Below are positions 22,401 through 31,578 of a stretch of DNA of 64,000 nt, in pieces. Source of the DNA: Fistulifera solaris. Taxonomy: Eukaryota > Bacillariophyta > Bacillariophyceae > Naviculales > Stauroneidaceae. Location: contig AP026126.1 in the NCBI GenBank assembly GCA_030295235.1, forward strand, positions 1,302,001 to 1,366,000, given 5' to 3'. Positions within the stretch are counted from its first letter, which is position 1, and each line of letters starts with the position of its first letter. The notes under the pieces are model-generated. The model made no database searches. It was not told the origin of the DNA and saw nothing but the letters and a program-made list of their open reading frames with translations. A program made the position numbers and the translations under genes.

Positions 22401-22621
22401 TTTGATGGAGATCTAACGATCTTTTGATACATCACAGACAAGTCTTCCGTTTTGTACGTTCCATCCGAGGCTTGGTATTGGAGGGCGGATGATCTATCAG
22501 GATGAAACGAAGGAAGAGTCACAGAACGCAACATTACTCTCCTTCCCGTTAACAAGGAAATAAAGCCACAGCTCGGAGTTATAAGCAGAAGTGTAGTAAA
22601 TATGAATTTAGATGATATCAT
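19466..22621 (-). CDS. Unrecognised 1051-aa protein, probably plastid-directed
   Basis: An intact single-exon frame. The ATG at 22621 is preferred over an upstream one at 22765 because it starts a clean signal peptide (MISSKFIFTTLLLITPSCG) with Phe directly after the likely cleavage site, the diatom plastid presequence pattern. The rest is hydrophilic and charged, with Ser-rich stretches, Ala/Arg/Glu-rich helices (AAKRAAEKMREKSAR), a run near ELAELEIRINKSPDEE, and a helical C-terminal third (VERRLLLKQLIDVMPSLDVRPFV; EEVESLARRGEVDSFD). No catalytic motif or named domain is recognised. It ends 18 bp from the convergent TtcA fusion gene. Function unknown; a plastid stroma or thylakoid scaffold is only a guess from targeting and helicity. 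Confidence 0.75.
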   Translation of the reverse strand: MISSKFIFTTLLLITPSCGFISLLTGRRVMLRSVTLPSFHPDRSSALQYQASDGTYKTEDLSVMYQKIVRSPSNINSHLFFEYAGRIPTRSFSTSSSASHGIRGEDDRGLKSVVQWDSSLSPSSDQTCLEVQVVAVFPEDQSTTTNLAMVVVGKRPQTGKSLPPLLRNLFEDSEKQILKALDRGLEKYMSGKISFGSTKSNSYLEGRQSILAEILGNDDDKSQQQSTPKPGFTDAEIVSKRQQATVQRTLEVKKSTASSSSSTNSRANPPGLDFAVQQAKLAAERNAKRTGSGNHAVDAAKRAAEKMREKSARSTSLPEDTYESGLIRIPEEEDNEPERLDGDKASPIGMDVLSYRPASLDRSATGKPRAFMQTISRPADYLKDQAKSSAIEESSLNEPMARNLNLNIRQDAGGDAVFSDQDLVNDPNDITDPQQKEMIKAAQDALLEMSEQGEELTPEELLNQVMKFGDEQDNESTLGAGFVSGAFEKAKDLLREQRQRREDRLMSDVADKAAVEVRTRTAETINIKTMTIEEELRRMFEAGENIADGRLSKIETSGAFSEEENMENKNEVDNLIALENSISSHARILDDELAELEIRINKSPDEELDGPLKAPLFDIFSGPEVYNPNVDPETAVNWPGASPGTGTIRLPKELDEALRQAQFASEVLQKMKEVKEELLDGTSLTTYFVGNRQLTDKQVQNMRTLMAEAVDIGLIDNPLLKMKESSQLQMLLDELWDQPEERHNEITSNYKDLLLSDNFVTLVKERLALMADRDLEAMRRGDDSIETTSSRERQLLGGLVVAAQLLLKEARALGAQLEAQQLEVIRSICKIAMDPKHNTEEETAQALTDGVREMRPLFDDAFVAYLKYAVAEEEAKLARAGLLDDPEHNQWLHVLKIVQQGVYAELARGINRYIDHIGYVLRMETAVERRLLLKQLIDVMPSLDVRPFVQVVDNIVGSLGDSVRGNFAGANVLGDMTNKLLQLSRDMKELLPEERIALMSRDADEWARRQREKLMESRSRTQKLLEAARETEHLDEEVESLARRGEVDSFD

Positions 22622-23220
22622 GATGTAAACTTCGAATTTGTTAGAAGGCATCGAATGGTTTTGGCAATGATGTTTTGGAATTTCGACAAAGAAGAACGAA
22701 AACAAAAATGCAACCTTGTCGCACGCGAAGGTTCGATGGTGGGGCGTTGTGACGGTTGATGACAAGACGGATAGTGCTACGACATCCTACGACATCCTGT
22801 GCATAATCTATCTCATTTTCGCCTAGACTAATAAAACAAATGATTCATGCCTTCAACAGCAGTGATGAAAAGATTTAGTAGTGCTTTATCTATTATTTCA
22901 GCTTGCGATGGTTCAAACACAGGCGGAAGCTGGTGAGCATGGACTCAAACTCGGCTTGAGAAACGAATTCATGACTGAAATGCAGTCGTGGTCAAGTACA
23001 GAGTACAGTTTGGGTTATAGTAGTGGGTCTTGTTAAGGATTTTTCGTTTAATTGATACGAGGGGAGCTTTGATTTTTTCTCGTTTTGTACGTGTTCGGTG
23101 TTCGGTGATGTAACAGTTCGAAACGTCAATGGGCGCAAACAGTGTAGCTGATGGCACGGATGCCTTCAAAAATAGCACTACAAGAGAGAACAAAGGGAGA
23201 CAACCAATTATTTTCTGACC
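22622..23220. other. Intergenic between divergent genes
   Basis: 600 bp holding the promoters of the 1051-aa gene (-) and the SulP-like transporter (+). I see no RNA gene, repeat array or clear TATA box. Confidence 0.5.
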
Positions 23221-25193
23221 ATGAGAAGTATTGCAGAGGATAAAAGAGATCTTAGGCGGCTTGCTGAACAGCGGAAAAATCCCCCTGTACGATTAGTAAC
23301 ATCGTCCGGTTCCATGACTTTACGAAGACGGAGATCTGACAATGATGTCAAGTCATGTTGGGAGGTAGAGGCGACAACGCCAATGACTTCAAGACCGCAT
23401 TTCTCGTCACCGCGAAGTAGTTCACCTCGGTATGAGCATTCTCGGCTGAAAAAGCCGAGGGCTGTTTCACTGGGGTCAGCCCTAGAACAAGAACGCCTTC
23501 TTGACACGACAACATTTTCTGGTTATTTGAGCGTGCCCTCTTATTCCCAATACCAGGCTAGAGCAGACCGAGCGGAAGAGGAGTCAACAACGGCAGTTCC
23601 TCAGATTCTGCGTTTCCCGGAAAGAACATATTCGCAACTGATTATTGAAACAACAGAGGAGAGTCCATTCTTGGCCGTTCACGATGAGTACATTGAAGAG
23701 TTAAAGTGCAATTCGCTTGCTGATGCGACAAAATGGTTCGAAGATTTCGGTATCAACGTACTGTACGGCATGATTAACGCCACAATTGTTCTACCGGTTC
23801 TCCTTTCGTTCGCATCTATCATTTACCAGGACGCCTTTTTCTCGCCCTTCATGCCAGTTCTTGTCAAACTCACTCTGACGTCTGGTATCATTCATCAAAT
23901 ATGCTTTTCATCATTCTCTTCACTTCCATTTGCTGTGGGCCAGGTTCAAGATGCCGGGCTGATCTTTCTACACTCAATGGCGTCGTATATCGTGATTTAT
24001 TGCCGGCAAAACGTCCCAAACTGCGATGACGAAACCCTCTTGGCTACAGTTACAATTATGCTTGCTTTATGTACGGCATCCTTGGGTTGTGGTTTGATCT
24101 TGATAGGGAGATGGAAACTCGCGCAATACGTCCAAATGCTACCGACGGCTGTGATGGGAGGCTATTTGGCGTTCATAGGCTATTTCTGCGGTCTAGCCGG
24201 ATTGAAATTAATGGCAGGGTCACCGGCTGAATTCACGCTTTGTACCATTCTGGATAAATGGCCCTTTATACTTCCTGGAGTTGTAGGAGGCCTGTTTCTC
24301 TACGTCTCGGTTCGGAAACTGAGGCACATGGCCGTTCTGCCGTCTTGCATTCTTCTCTTGCTGTGTATTTTTTACACCGCGTTAATAATCAGTGGCACGA
24401 CAATCGAAGAGGCAACTAGAATGGGATGGATTCGATCGATGGAACGTCCTCCTTCTTGGTATCACACGTGGGATTACTTTCGGTTCGACAAGGTTGTCTG
24501 GTCTGTATTTCCAAGACTCTTTCCGACGCTATTTGGAATGATCTTCGTCGTAGCGCTTTCAAGTTCTCTGGATGTCGCAGCAATCGAGCTAGAGCTGAAG
24601 CGTCCGCTGGACTACAATAAGGAACTTCGAATGGTTGGGATCAGCAATTTAGTTTCTGGCCTAACAGGTACGTTGAAATGCTGCTGATTGCTGTTTTTAT
24701 TTTCTATGCCTTACAATTGCTACCCCTATCGCCAACACAAAAAGGTGGATACACAGGAAGTTACATCTTTAGTCAAACGATTTTCTCCCTCCGCGCTGGC
24801 ATTCGATCGCCAATAGCTGGATTTGCACTAGCAGCATTTCAGGGAATTATTTTCACCTTACCATTTCCGGTCCTCTCTTACATTCCGAACTTCTTCTTTG
24901 GCTCTTTGCTGGTTATGATATGTGTTGATCTCATGAACGAATGGCTTTGGGAAGTTCGGAATCGCGTGAAGCCAGCCGAATACTACATTTGCATATTTAC
25001 CTTTGCGTGTTGTCTCTTTCTGGCCGTGGAGACAGGCATTTGTTGCGGAGTCGCTGTGTTTATTGGATGCAAGAGATTTAGCGTTGACGTCGGAGAAAAT
25101 CACGAGCACGATGATGGGCACTCGGTTAAAGGAACGTGTCACACAAATGCAGATGAGTATGCAATCATGAACCCATCCGAAAACTATTCTTGA
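23221..25193 (+). CDS. SulP/SLC26-like membrane transporter lacking a STAS domain
   Basis: An anion- or amino-acid-type carrier of the SulP superfamily, closest by eye to the fungal YGR125W/Vsb1 branch (vacuolar). A hydrophilic N-terminus of about 150 residues (Arg/Ser-rich, then FSGYLSVPSYSQY) is followed by about ten membrane segments. Hallmarks are NVLYGMINATIVLPVLLSF, the internal VMGGYLAFIGYFCGLAGL, LDVAAIELELKRPLDYNKEL, and GGYTGSYIFSQTIFSLR across the splice. Intron 24668-24744 (77 bp, GTACGT...AAAAAG). The C-terminus ends shortly after the last helix, with no room for a STAS domain, although fungal relatives carry long C-terminal domains. The frame is intact. Substrate cannot be told from sequence. 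Confidence 0.8.
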
Positions 25194-25661
25194 TTGTGAG
25201 CTGGGCTTGTGAAGGATCACGACATTGTTTTAAGAAATCAAAGCAACATAGATCAACTAGACCAGAGTAAAGCACTTCAAGCAAACGACAGGGAATGCAA
25301 AGATTCTCATAAATTGGAGCATTTCTGAAACAAAGAGCGACATTTCTGTCAAGAAGTTAAATAAATTGACAAAAATAACGATTGTAGCTAGAAAAATTTA
25401 ATCCGATCGGTGGAGGGGTGGGTTTGTGTTTGTGGGCTTTTGCAAGACCTTAGGAAATCAATCGTGAAGTTCAAGTCGTACGGAATGTACGACGTCCGTC
25501 CAGGTAAAATGCTCCTCTATTACGTACGGAGTAGTATTCTTGCTTCTTGTTATCGCGCCTTCTTATTTGAACACTTCCACCTTTCCAAGAAGGGGGTTCG
25601 AGGTTACATAGCACACGTAGCTTGATACAAGTTGAAGTGGAAATCATCGTAGCGTTGCAAC
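25194..25661. other. Intergenic, no gene seen
   Basis: 468 bp between the SulP-like gene and MCTS1. A small inverted repeat GTCGTAC...GTACGAC lies near 25475-25492, and TACGTACGGAGTAGTA near 25520. No gene is supported. Confidence 0.4.
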
Positions 25662-26386
25662 ATGTTCAGAAAGTTTGATCCAACTACGGATGTTTCGACG
25701 AGCACGCAAGTGAAAGCTTCCGTACAGCGTGGGCTGAAGAGTCAATTACTCGACAAACACCCGTTGCTGACAGAAGACATTCTTGATGCTTTCATTGCGA
25801 AAAAGTCTCCTCTTGTTCAGTACAAAATTGGTCCCCACCTTATGCTGTACTGTCGCAAGATAGATCATGAGAACAAAAGTCCGACACAAGAACCAATCCT
25901 GTTTCAACACAGGGACGGACCCATCATGCCGGCCCTTCGTCTCGTTCACCAATATCCCACGCTGGAATTCACGAAAGTAACCGTAGACAAAGGAGCTATT
26001 CCGTTTCTTTTAGGTGGAGCGAACGTAATGTGTCCTGGTCTGACGAACCCGGGGGGTGAAATGCCACCAGACGGAGTCGAACAGGATGCGAACGGATTTG
26101 ACAAACCTGGTCTAGAGAAAGGTGACGGCGTTGTCATCTACGCCGAAGGAAAGGAGTTCGCTTTGGCGATTGGTGTCATGTTGATGAGCAGTGTGGATGT
26201 GTAAGTTTGTTGCTCTTCAATCAAAACTGTTCTTGATGAGTTTGTGTCCATGTTCTAATTCTCTTTCTTTCGATCTGTGAATCTCTATCTTGACGTCTAA
26301 ATTACAGTCGATCGAAAAACAAGGGTATCGCAATTGAGCTATTACATTATTTGGGTGATGGTTTGTTTCAATCGGATGAAATATAG
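25662..26386 (+). CDS. MCTS1: MCTS1/MCT-1 (Tma20) translation re-initiation factor
   Basis: With its partner DENR, MCTS1 recycles 40S subunits and promotes re-initiation. The ~205-residue product has the MCT-1 N-terminal domain (MFRKFDPTTDVSTSTQVKAS, LVQYKIGPHLMLYC) and a C-terminal PUA domain (VTVDKGAIPFLLGGANVMCPGL, GDGVVIYAEGKEFALAIGVM). Intron 26201-26307 (107 bp, GTAAGT...TTACAG) falls in a Val codon; exon 2 adds SKNKGIAIELLHYLGDGLF and a stop at 26384. One acidic/Gly insertion (GGEMPPDGVEQDANGF) sits inside the PUA domain, longer than in animals. Frame intact. Confidence 0.92.
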
Positions 26387-26425
26387 TCAGAGAACAAAAC
26401 TAAGCTTGCTATAGCCCCGCGTAAC

Positions 26426-26769
26426 TTATTTCTTCTTTGTCTTTTGTCGATCAAGATATTGTGATAAGTAATACAGCGTACTAGCTCGGCCTTTGCTGTC
26501 CTCTTTGTCATTTCGATCGTAGCAATCTTCCAAGTCTTTCACATATTTCCAAAGGGGTCGAATATCGTAGTCGGCTACTTCCATAGCGTTTGTGATTCGC
26601 TCAATTTCCGTGTAGCACGGGTTCACTTTTCTCGAAGCGCTCTTAGAGTAGAAAATAGATGGTAAGAAACGGACGCGTTGCTTGTTTGAAATCATGAGTT
26701 TTGTGAGCAACTCACCCTGGCTGCCATTCGGAGCTGATCAAGCGTAATTCTGTACTTGATTGGAGGCAT
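26426..26769 (-). CDS. Small unrecognised 89-aa protein, two exons
   Basis: Exon 1 is 26769-26716 (MPPIKYRITLDQLRMAAR), the intron 26642-26715 (74 bp, GTGAGT...TCTAAG), exon 2 26641-26426. The product is basic and helical with a Tyr/Lys-rich C-terminus ending DRQKTKKK. The clean GT-AG intron, the phase-0 junction and the good composition argue that it is real. No family recognised. It is tail-to-tail with MCTS1, with 39 bp between the stops. Confidence 0.6.
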
Positions 26770-27226
26770 GACAAGAACTCTGATTTGTGCTGAGTCAAGC
26801 AGTATAAGGAGAGCTTCTATAGTGCTAACTTCAAAAGAAAGAAGGGACCACAGAGAAGAGCAGAGGCAGCGATCACCATGGGGTCTATTTATTTGCGGTT
26901 CCGCTTTTCTCGTGTCATCATCTCATTACCAATTACCAGGTATTCTCAAGCGCTCTTTGTCTGGCGATGTACAGACGAAATAAAAAATGTGGCGTGTGAT
27001 AATTTCACGTATCCAGAAAATATGGGGGTGCGGTAATTTCAAGTTTCCAGAAGATGATAATCTCGGAGAGTAGATTTTTCGACCTCACATCAGAAAATGA
27101 GGACGAGTGCATTGCAGTGTGATAAGTTGAAAACATCAAATAATTAAAGAACGAACGGAGGTTCAACAGTATAGTCTCTAGCGAGTAAAAAAATTTGAGT
27201 GGAAAGGAACGCGGAGGAGCAAAAGA
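26770..27226. other. Intergenic between divergent genes
   Basis: About 450 bp between the small 89-aa gene (-) and the AlkB-like gene (+). Nothing else is supported. Confidence 0.4.
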
Positions 27227-27268
27227 TTGATTAATGATTACCGAGTATGTATTTTTCTTGGAGCGGCC

Positions 27269-28531
27269 ATGAAAGACTCTAAGAAACAAAAAGCGGTTTA
27301 TTTCTTAGGCCAGTTGAGAATATTCGCTGTTATTTTGCTTTCACTGGCAATCGCCCACACGAAAGCAATTAGCCCAGCGTCATTCACAAGGTCTGACTTG
27401 ATACAGAACCTACAAACATGCCACACAGCTGAAGACCTTCTCGAGCGCGTTGGCGAGCACCTTACTAAAAAGGTCGATGCCGACGGGAGTATTACTAGCC
27501 TTGTTTTAGTACGCATGGGAAAAATCCTCATGAACAAGGATAACGAAAGGAGGGAGCAACAGCTGGAAATGCCTCTCCTTCGCAACCGGCACCAGAATGC
27601 GTTGTTATCCGTGGTGAACCGTCTTTGCAGCATCAACGATCTAACCGATATAGAATCTGCAGTCGAAGGAACAAAAGCATGTGCCTCGATCTCGCGTATA
27701 GTCAATAATGAACTCTCGGATGACATAGTTGCTGCCATGAATGATTTCTGGACTATGAAGAGCGACAATTTACTACTAGATTCAAAATTTGAACCACATC
27801 ATCTTTCGGGATTATTTTGGTCTTTTGACACCTACGACTATGTAAAGAGTCGATGTGCGGGCGAGGTAGTCCTTCCCCTGAATTTGAAACAAGCATATGA
27901 CGACTTGAAACTACCATTCCGCATTATACCGGGGTTTTGCGATCACGTTACGGAGCTTTCCGTTCCAGATCTTGCATCCCACGTCAATTTCCGAATCGAC
28001 AGCGTGCACACATCAACCCAGAAAGTAGTCAAAGAACGTCGCGAAACGGCGTGGGAAGGAGATGAAGGGGTCGAGCCATTCAAATATTCCGGCAAGTCTA
28101 TGCCGAGAGATGCATTCTCCCCTACCGTTAGAAGAATCCGAGATTTGCTCGACGAACGGATGGATCAGTACTTCGACTGTTGTCTTTTAAACTTGTACCC
28201 AGACGGCAAAAGTGCTATGCGATATCACATTGACCCAGATCAGGGCTCGTTATGGGACTTCGACACGGTCGTTGTTAGTGTGGGTGCTTCGCGAAGATTT
28301 AGCTTTCGACGCAACAATTCTGAAAGCGAAAAGCCTCATACCTTTGTCGTTATGCACGGTGATGTAACGTTCATGTACGGTGACTGCCAAGATACTTTTC
28401 AGCATGCAGTGAAGAAAGCTGACATAAAATCGGAGCAATGCGCTCGAGCAAGCATGGTGTTTAAGCGCAGTTGGGGCTTGAACCGAAAATCCGATGAGAC
28501 ACTGCGTTGGTCGTCAAGAGAGGCCGTCTGA
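27269..28531 (+). CDS. AlkB-type Fe(II)/2-oxoglutarate dioxygenase with hydrophobic N-terminus
   Basis: AlkB enzymes oxidatively remove alkyl groups from nucleic acids. The C-terminal domain shows the fold signature: NLYPDGKSAMRYHID with the HxD metal pair (~28230), VVSVGASRRFSFRR, HTFVVMHGDVTFMYGDCQ, QHAV with the second metal His (~28402), and the arginine-bearing ARASMVFKRS that would bind 2-oxoglutarate (~28445). This resembles ALKBH2/3. About 170 residues before it (TAEDLLERVGEHLTKK... CSINDLTDIESAVEG) are helical and unassigned. I chose the ATG at 27269 (upstream ATG at 27227) because it leads into a signal-like helix (LRIFAVILLSLAIAHTKA), suggesting an organelle or ER-derived compartment. 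Frame intact. Confidence 0.82.
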   Translation: MKDSKKQKAVYFLGQLRIFAVILLSLAIAHTKAISPASFTRSDLIQNLQTCHTAEDLLERVGEHLTKKVDADGSITSLVLVRMGKILMNKDNERREQQLEMPLLRNRHQNALLSVVNRLCSINDLTDIESAVEGTKACASISRIVNNELSDDIVAAMNDFWTMKSDNLLLDSKFEPHHLSGLFWSFDTYDYVKSRCAGEVVLPLNLKQAYDDLKLPFRIIPGFCDHVTELSVPDLASHVNFRIDSVHTSTQKVVKERRETAWEGDEGVEPFKYSGKSMPRDAFSPTVRRIRDLLDERMDQYFDCCLLNLYPDGKSAMRYHIDPDQGSLWDFDTVVVSVGASRRFSFRRNNSESEKPHTFVVMHGDVTFMYGDCQDTFQHAVKKADIKSEQCARASMVFKRSWGLNRKSDETLRWSSREAV

Positions 28532-30268
28532 CGAGTTTATTTAATCCCAGCGCTCCGCAGTCAACGTAATATTGTGCTGCGAAAACGTTTCATAGCTTTC
28601 ATTTGAGCGATTCCTTGAGTCCAGTTGCAATGTATTATACATGAACCTTTCATGCATTTCATTGTGGACAATGCAATACCCTTGCCTTTCCCAAAATAAA
28701 CCTGTTATGGGTTGCGCGTCGCGAATCGAAAACGTCTAACATTCCCAACAAAGTCAACCTCGATTCGTCGCCATGAGTCTTGAAAGATTCGTTTACCTAT
28801 TGGCAAGACCGACCAGAAGGGAACTTATACGAACCAAAGATGTTTAACACCGTAGATACTAGACTTTGTGCAATCCGAAAGGTTTGCTTTGCTGTCTTTA
28901 TATTCTCCTAATTGAGCGGTGATAATGCTACGACTCCTGCTACGACGTTGTTAGTAGCGTCATATTTTTGTAAATGTATTAGACAGAAATCGCCAATTGA
29001 AGCCTGTAACTTCCATGTATCTCATTCTATGATTCAAGTACTAGCCTATTTTACGTTCTATCAAACGAAGTAGCTCATCAATCACTCACATTTGCAACCA
29101 ATTCTCTTCTCTCATTCATGGTAGCATATTCTCTCCAGTCTTCGGATATTGGTGAGCATCTTGGTCCTCAGTATATGTTTCCGACGTAAAGTGAATCTTT
29201 CATTGCTAGTTCGATCTGTGTTCACGGGTCATGTTTTATCACTTAGCCGAATGAGTACCCTATCGTATCTAATCATGACTCTGCACGAAAACGTATCTGC
29301 TGTCTGCTGCGCATTTCTTCATTTAGCGCGTTATCCCGACGCGTACATAGGACCTCATCTTTTTCTAGACGCCGGCAAAGCGAAACACTAGGCGAATCCA
29401 GATCTAAGGAGAGGTCTCAGCTGAACGATTATAGCCTAATGCGAAGCCTGCATTCGTGATTTATTAAACGCCATTTGTCATTGCAGAAAAAGGAAGATCG
29501 CTTTGATAGTGCGATATGCAGTTGACGTTTGGAGTGCATTGAGACGAGAATCCAAGACTATAATGTCGCACTTCTTCGCAGCCATCGATTCGTCAAGAAG
29601 ACATAATCCAGTAACATTTTAGTAGACAAAGGATGCTTTGACATGCTACATGACCAAGGAGTCGTTAAGCACCACGAATTGCAAATGAAAGCGGTTGATC
29701 ATTGTAAAATGTGCCGTGACCAGAAAGATCCGTCAATGATCACCGACGACACAGCGTCACGAAAATAGGAAGAAAGGGGAAACCAAGAGGGTTTCGGGTC
29801 ATTTTTCGCATTTCGCACCCTCTATCCTCCATGTGTCTCATACAATGGTGGATAGATAGCCATCCATACATTTTCATGAAATTGGAAAAATATCCGTTTT
29901 AAGGTCATCGATGGCCAGAAAGTGGCAACAAATAATGAGCCAACAGTCGTTTTCATACGTGGTCAGTGGTCAGTGGTCAGCATTTTTCGGCCCAAGAACA
30001 CGGTTCGGTCACAATAGGGTTTCAAAGTATAGGGTAAGTCAGACTATCTTCATCAATTTGACGACGTCGCAGTTGTTTGTAAAATGTCGTCGAGGGTACA
30101 CGGACAGACTGGACCGTTAGAAAGGACTCATGACTAAAAGTTCAAATCGACCTTTCATGACTCCTCAGGTACTATACATTATCCACTATCTTTTCTACGT
30201 ATGTCGCAACGTCTCTCTTTTCCATTTGATGTTTTTAGTGCAACTAATTGCTATGATATAAAGAGTAA
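28532..30268. other. 1.7-kb gene-poor stretch
   Basis: Frames here are short and lack protein-like features. I see no tRNA fold. A triple GGTCAGT near 29960-29980 is the only short repeat noticed. It may hold long UTRs, promoters or an unrecognised RNA gene. Confidence 0.4.
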
Positions 30269-30316
30269 ATGAGGACTTTTTTTTCTCACTCACTCGCGTG
30301 TTTTTGCCAGCGCAAC

Positions 30317-30946
30317 ATGACGACACCTCCTTTGTCAAGCACACAACAATTCATTCGCAATGCGCAAAATGTAGTGAACTCTCTGATGACGCTTACTAAT
30401 CATACAACAAGTTGCAGCTTTCCACGCAAAGAAAAAGTCAGTGAAAGGCAGCCGAGCGTCTTCGAAAGGGTTTTAGAAAGAATGTTACAGGCATGGTCAA
30501 GGTTCACTCGCGAACAACGAAGACCGTGGAATTTTGTTCTTGGTGCGTTGGCAGTAGGCACTGTAGTCAAGGTGAGACGACTAACGAGGCTTTCCCCTGC
30601 ATCATAATTTCGACTTACTATAATGGCTCAAACTCAAGGTCGCGTACTTTACGGTTTCGCGGAACATGATGGTCCGAGATGCGGAGAGAATTCACAAAGA
30701 AGGGATTGAACATTTGCGCGAAGCTCGCGAATTCGCTGAATGGAGCCAAAAGACCGAGACGCACGTTTACCAAAGCTGACAGAAGAGCAGCATCGGCAAA
30801 TGCAAGAGTACTTGCAGCTGGTTGGAAAACACGGACTGAGCAAAACGCTTACAGAAGATGGAGCTAAGGAATGCCTTGATTGCCCAATTATGACACGGGT
30901 GAAGCAGGCTGTAGGCGGACCTTTCAGTGCTGCTGCCAGACGATGA
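30317..30946 (+). CDS. Small protein with one predicted membrane helix, unrecognised
   Basis: Exon 1 30317-30571 (an in-frame upstream ATG exists at 30269), intron 30572-30638 (67 bp, GTGAGA...CTCAAG), exon 2 30639-30946. About 185 residues: a Ser/Thr/Arg-rich N-terminus, one hydrophobic stretch spanning the splice (WNFVLGALAVGTVVK with VAYFTV), then charged helices (RDAERIHKEGIEHLREAREFAEWS) and a tail with ECLDCPIMTRVKQAVGGPF. One base is missing in an AAA run near 30773; both sides read as one helical protein. Topology suggests a small inner-membrane or organelle membrane protein; family unknown. Confidence 0.55.
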
Positions 30947-31578
30947 GTTTGATATGTATGGAGTGACAATGAAATGACCTTGCTAAATTCATGCGCACTT
31001 GGGTGATTTTGTTCATATTGTATCATTATCAATGACAATCGTTCTTTCAAACTTTTTCGCCGTCTTACCCTGGCCCACTGTTTTTAAATATTCTACAAAT
31101 AATCCCCCCTTAAAGTGAAACTGAAACCGAAACGAAGACTTGTCTCGTGCTCATGCAAACTAGCAAGGCGACGTGCAATCGGCGACCGGCTGTTGTTTGG
31201 CAATCTTGTTTGGGTACATTCCAGAAGTAATCCATTTTCAACCAGTAGCTTTGTGCAACGACCACGATTAATGCTCTTTGGGTATGTCTCTTGCGACGAG
31301 ATGAAATGAAGGTACCAGGTTATTTTAGTAAGCCTAGACTTCTAAAGTGTTTACTTTTCTTTTGTCACGACAGAACAGAATTATTTAGTCACGAGTCAGG
31401 CATTTTTCACCGCATTCATTCTTTTTCTTCTTGAAAGGCATTCTTTTATTTGATAGTTGTCCATCCAATCTGAGCAATAGGGTCCGCCATTTAATTTTAG
31501 GACTTTTATCGCTGACGTGATACTGCTGTGATATTCGATTCTGAAGGATAACGCGAGGTCCATCACTTCCATCCAACA
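30947..31578. other. Intergenic, no gene seen
   Basis: 632 bp upstream of the chloroplast sensor kinase gene. Short frames on both strands (for example - strand 31385-31603) have no protein-like features. Confidence 0.4.

Noticed and set aside
26756-26983. Plus-strand 75-residue frame
   Set aside because: It overlaps the start of the small spliced 89-aa gene on the other strand and has no family features.
29149-29391. 80-residue frame in the gene-poor stretch
   Set aside because: No signal, domain or codon pattern separates it from chance.
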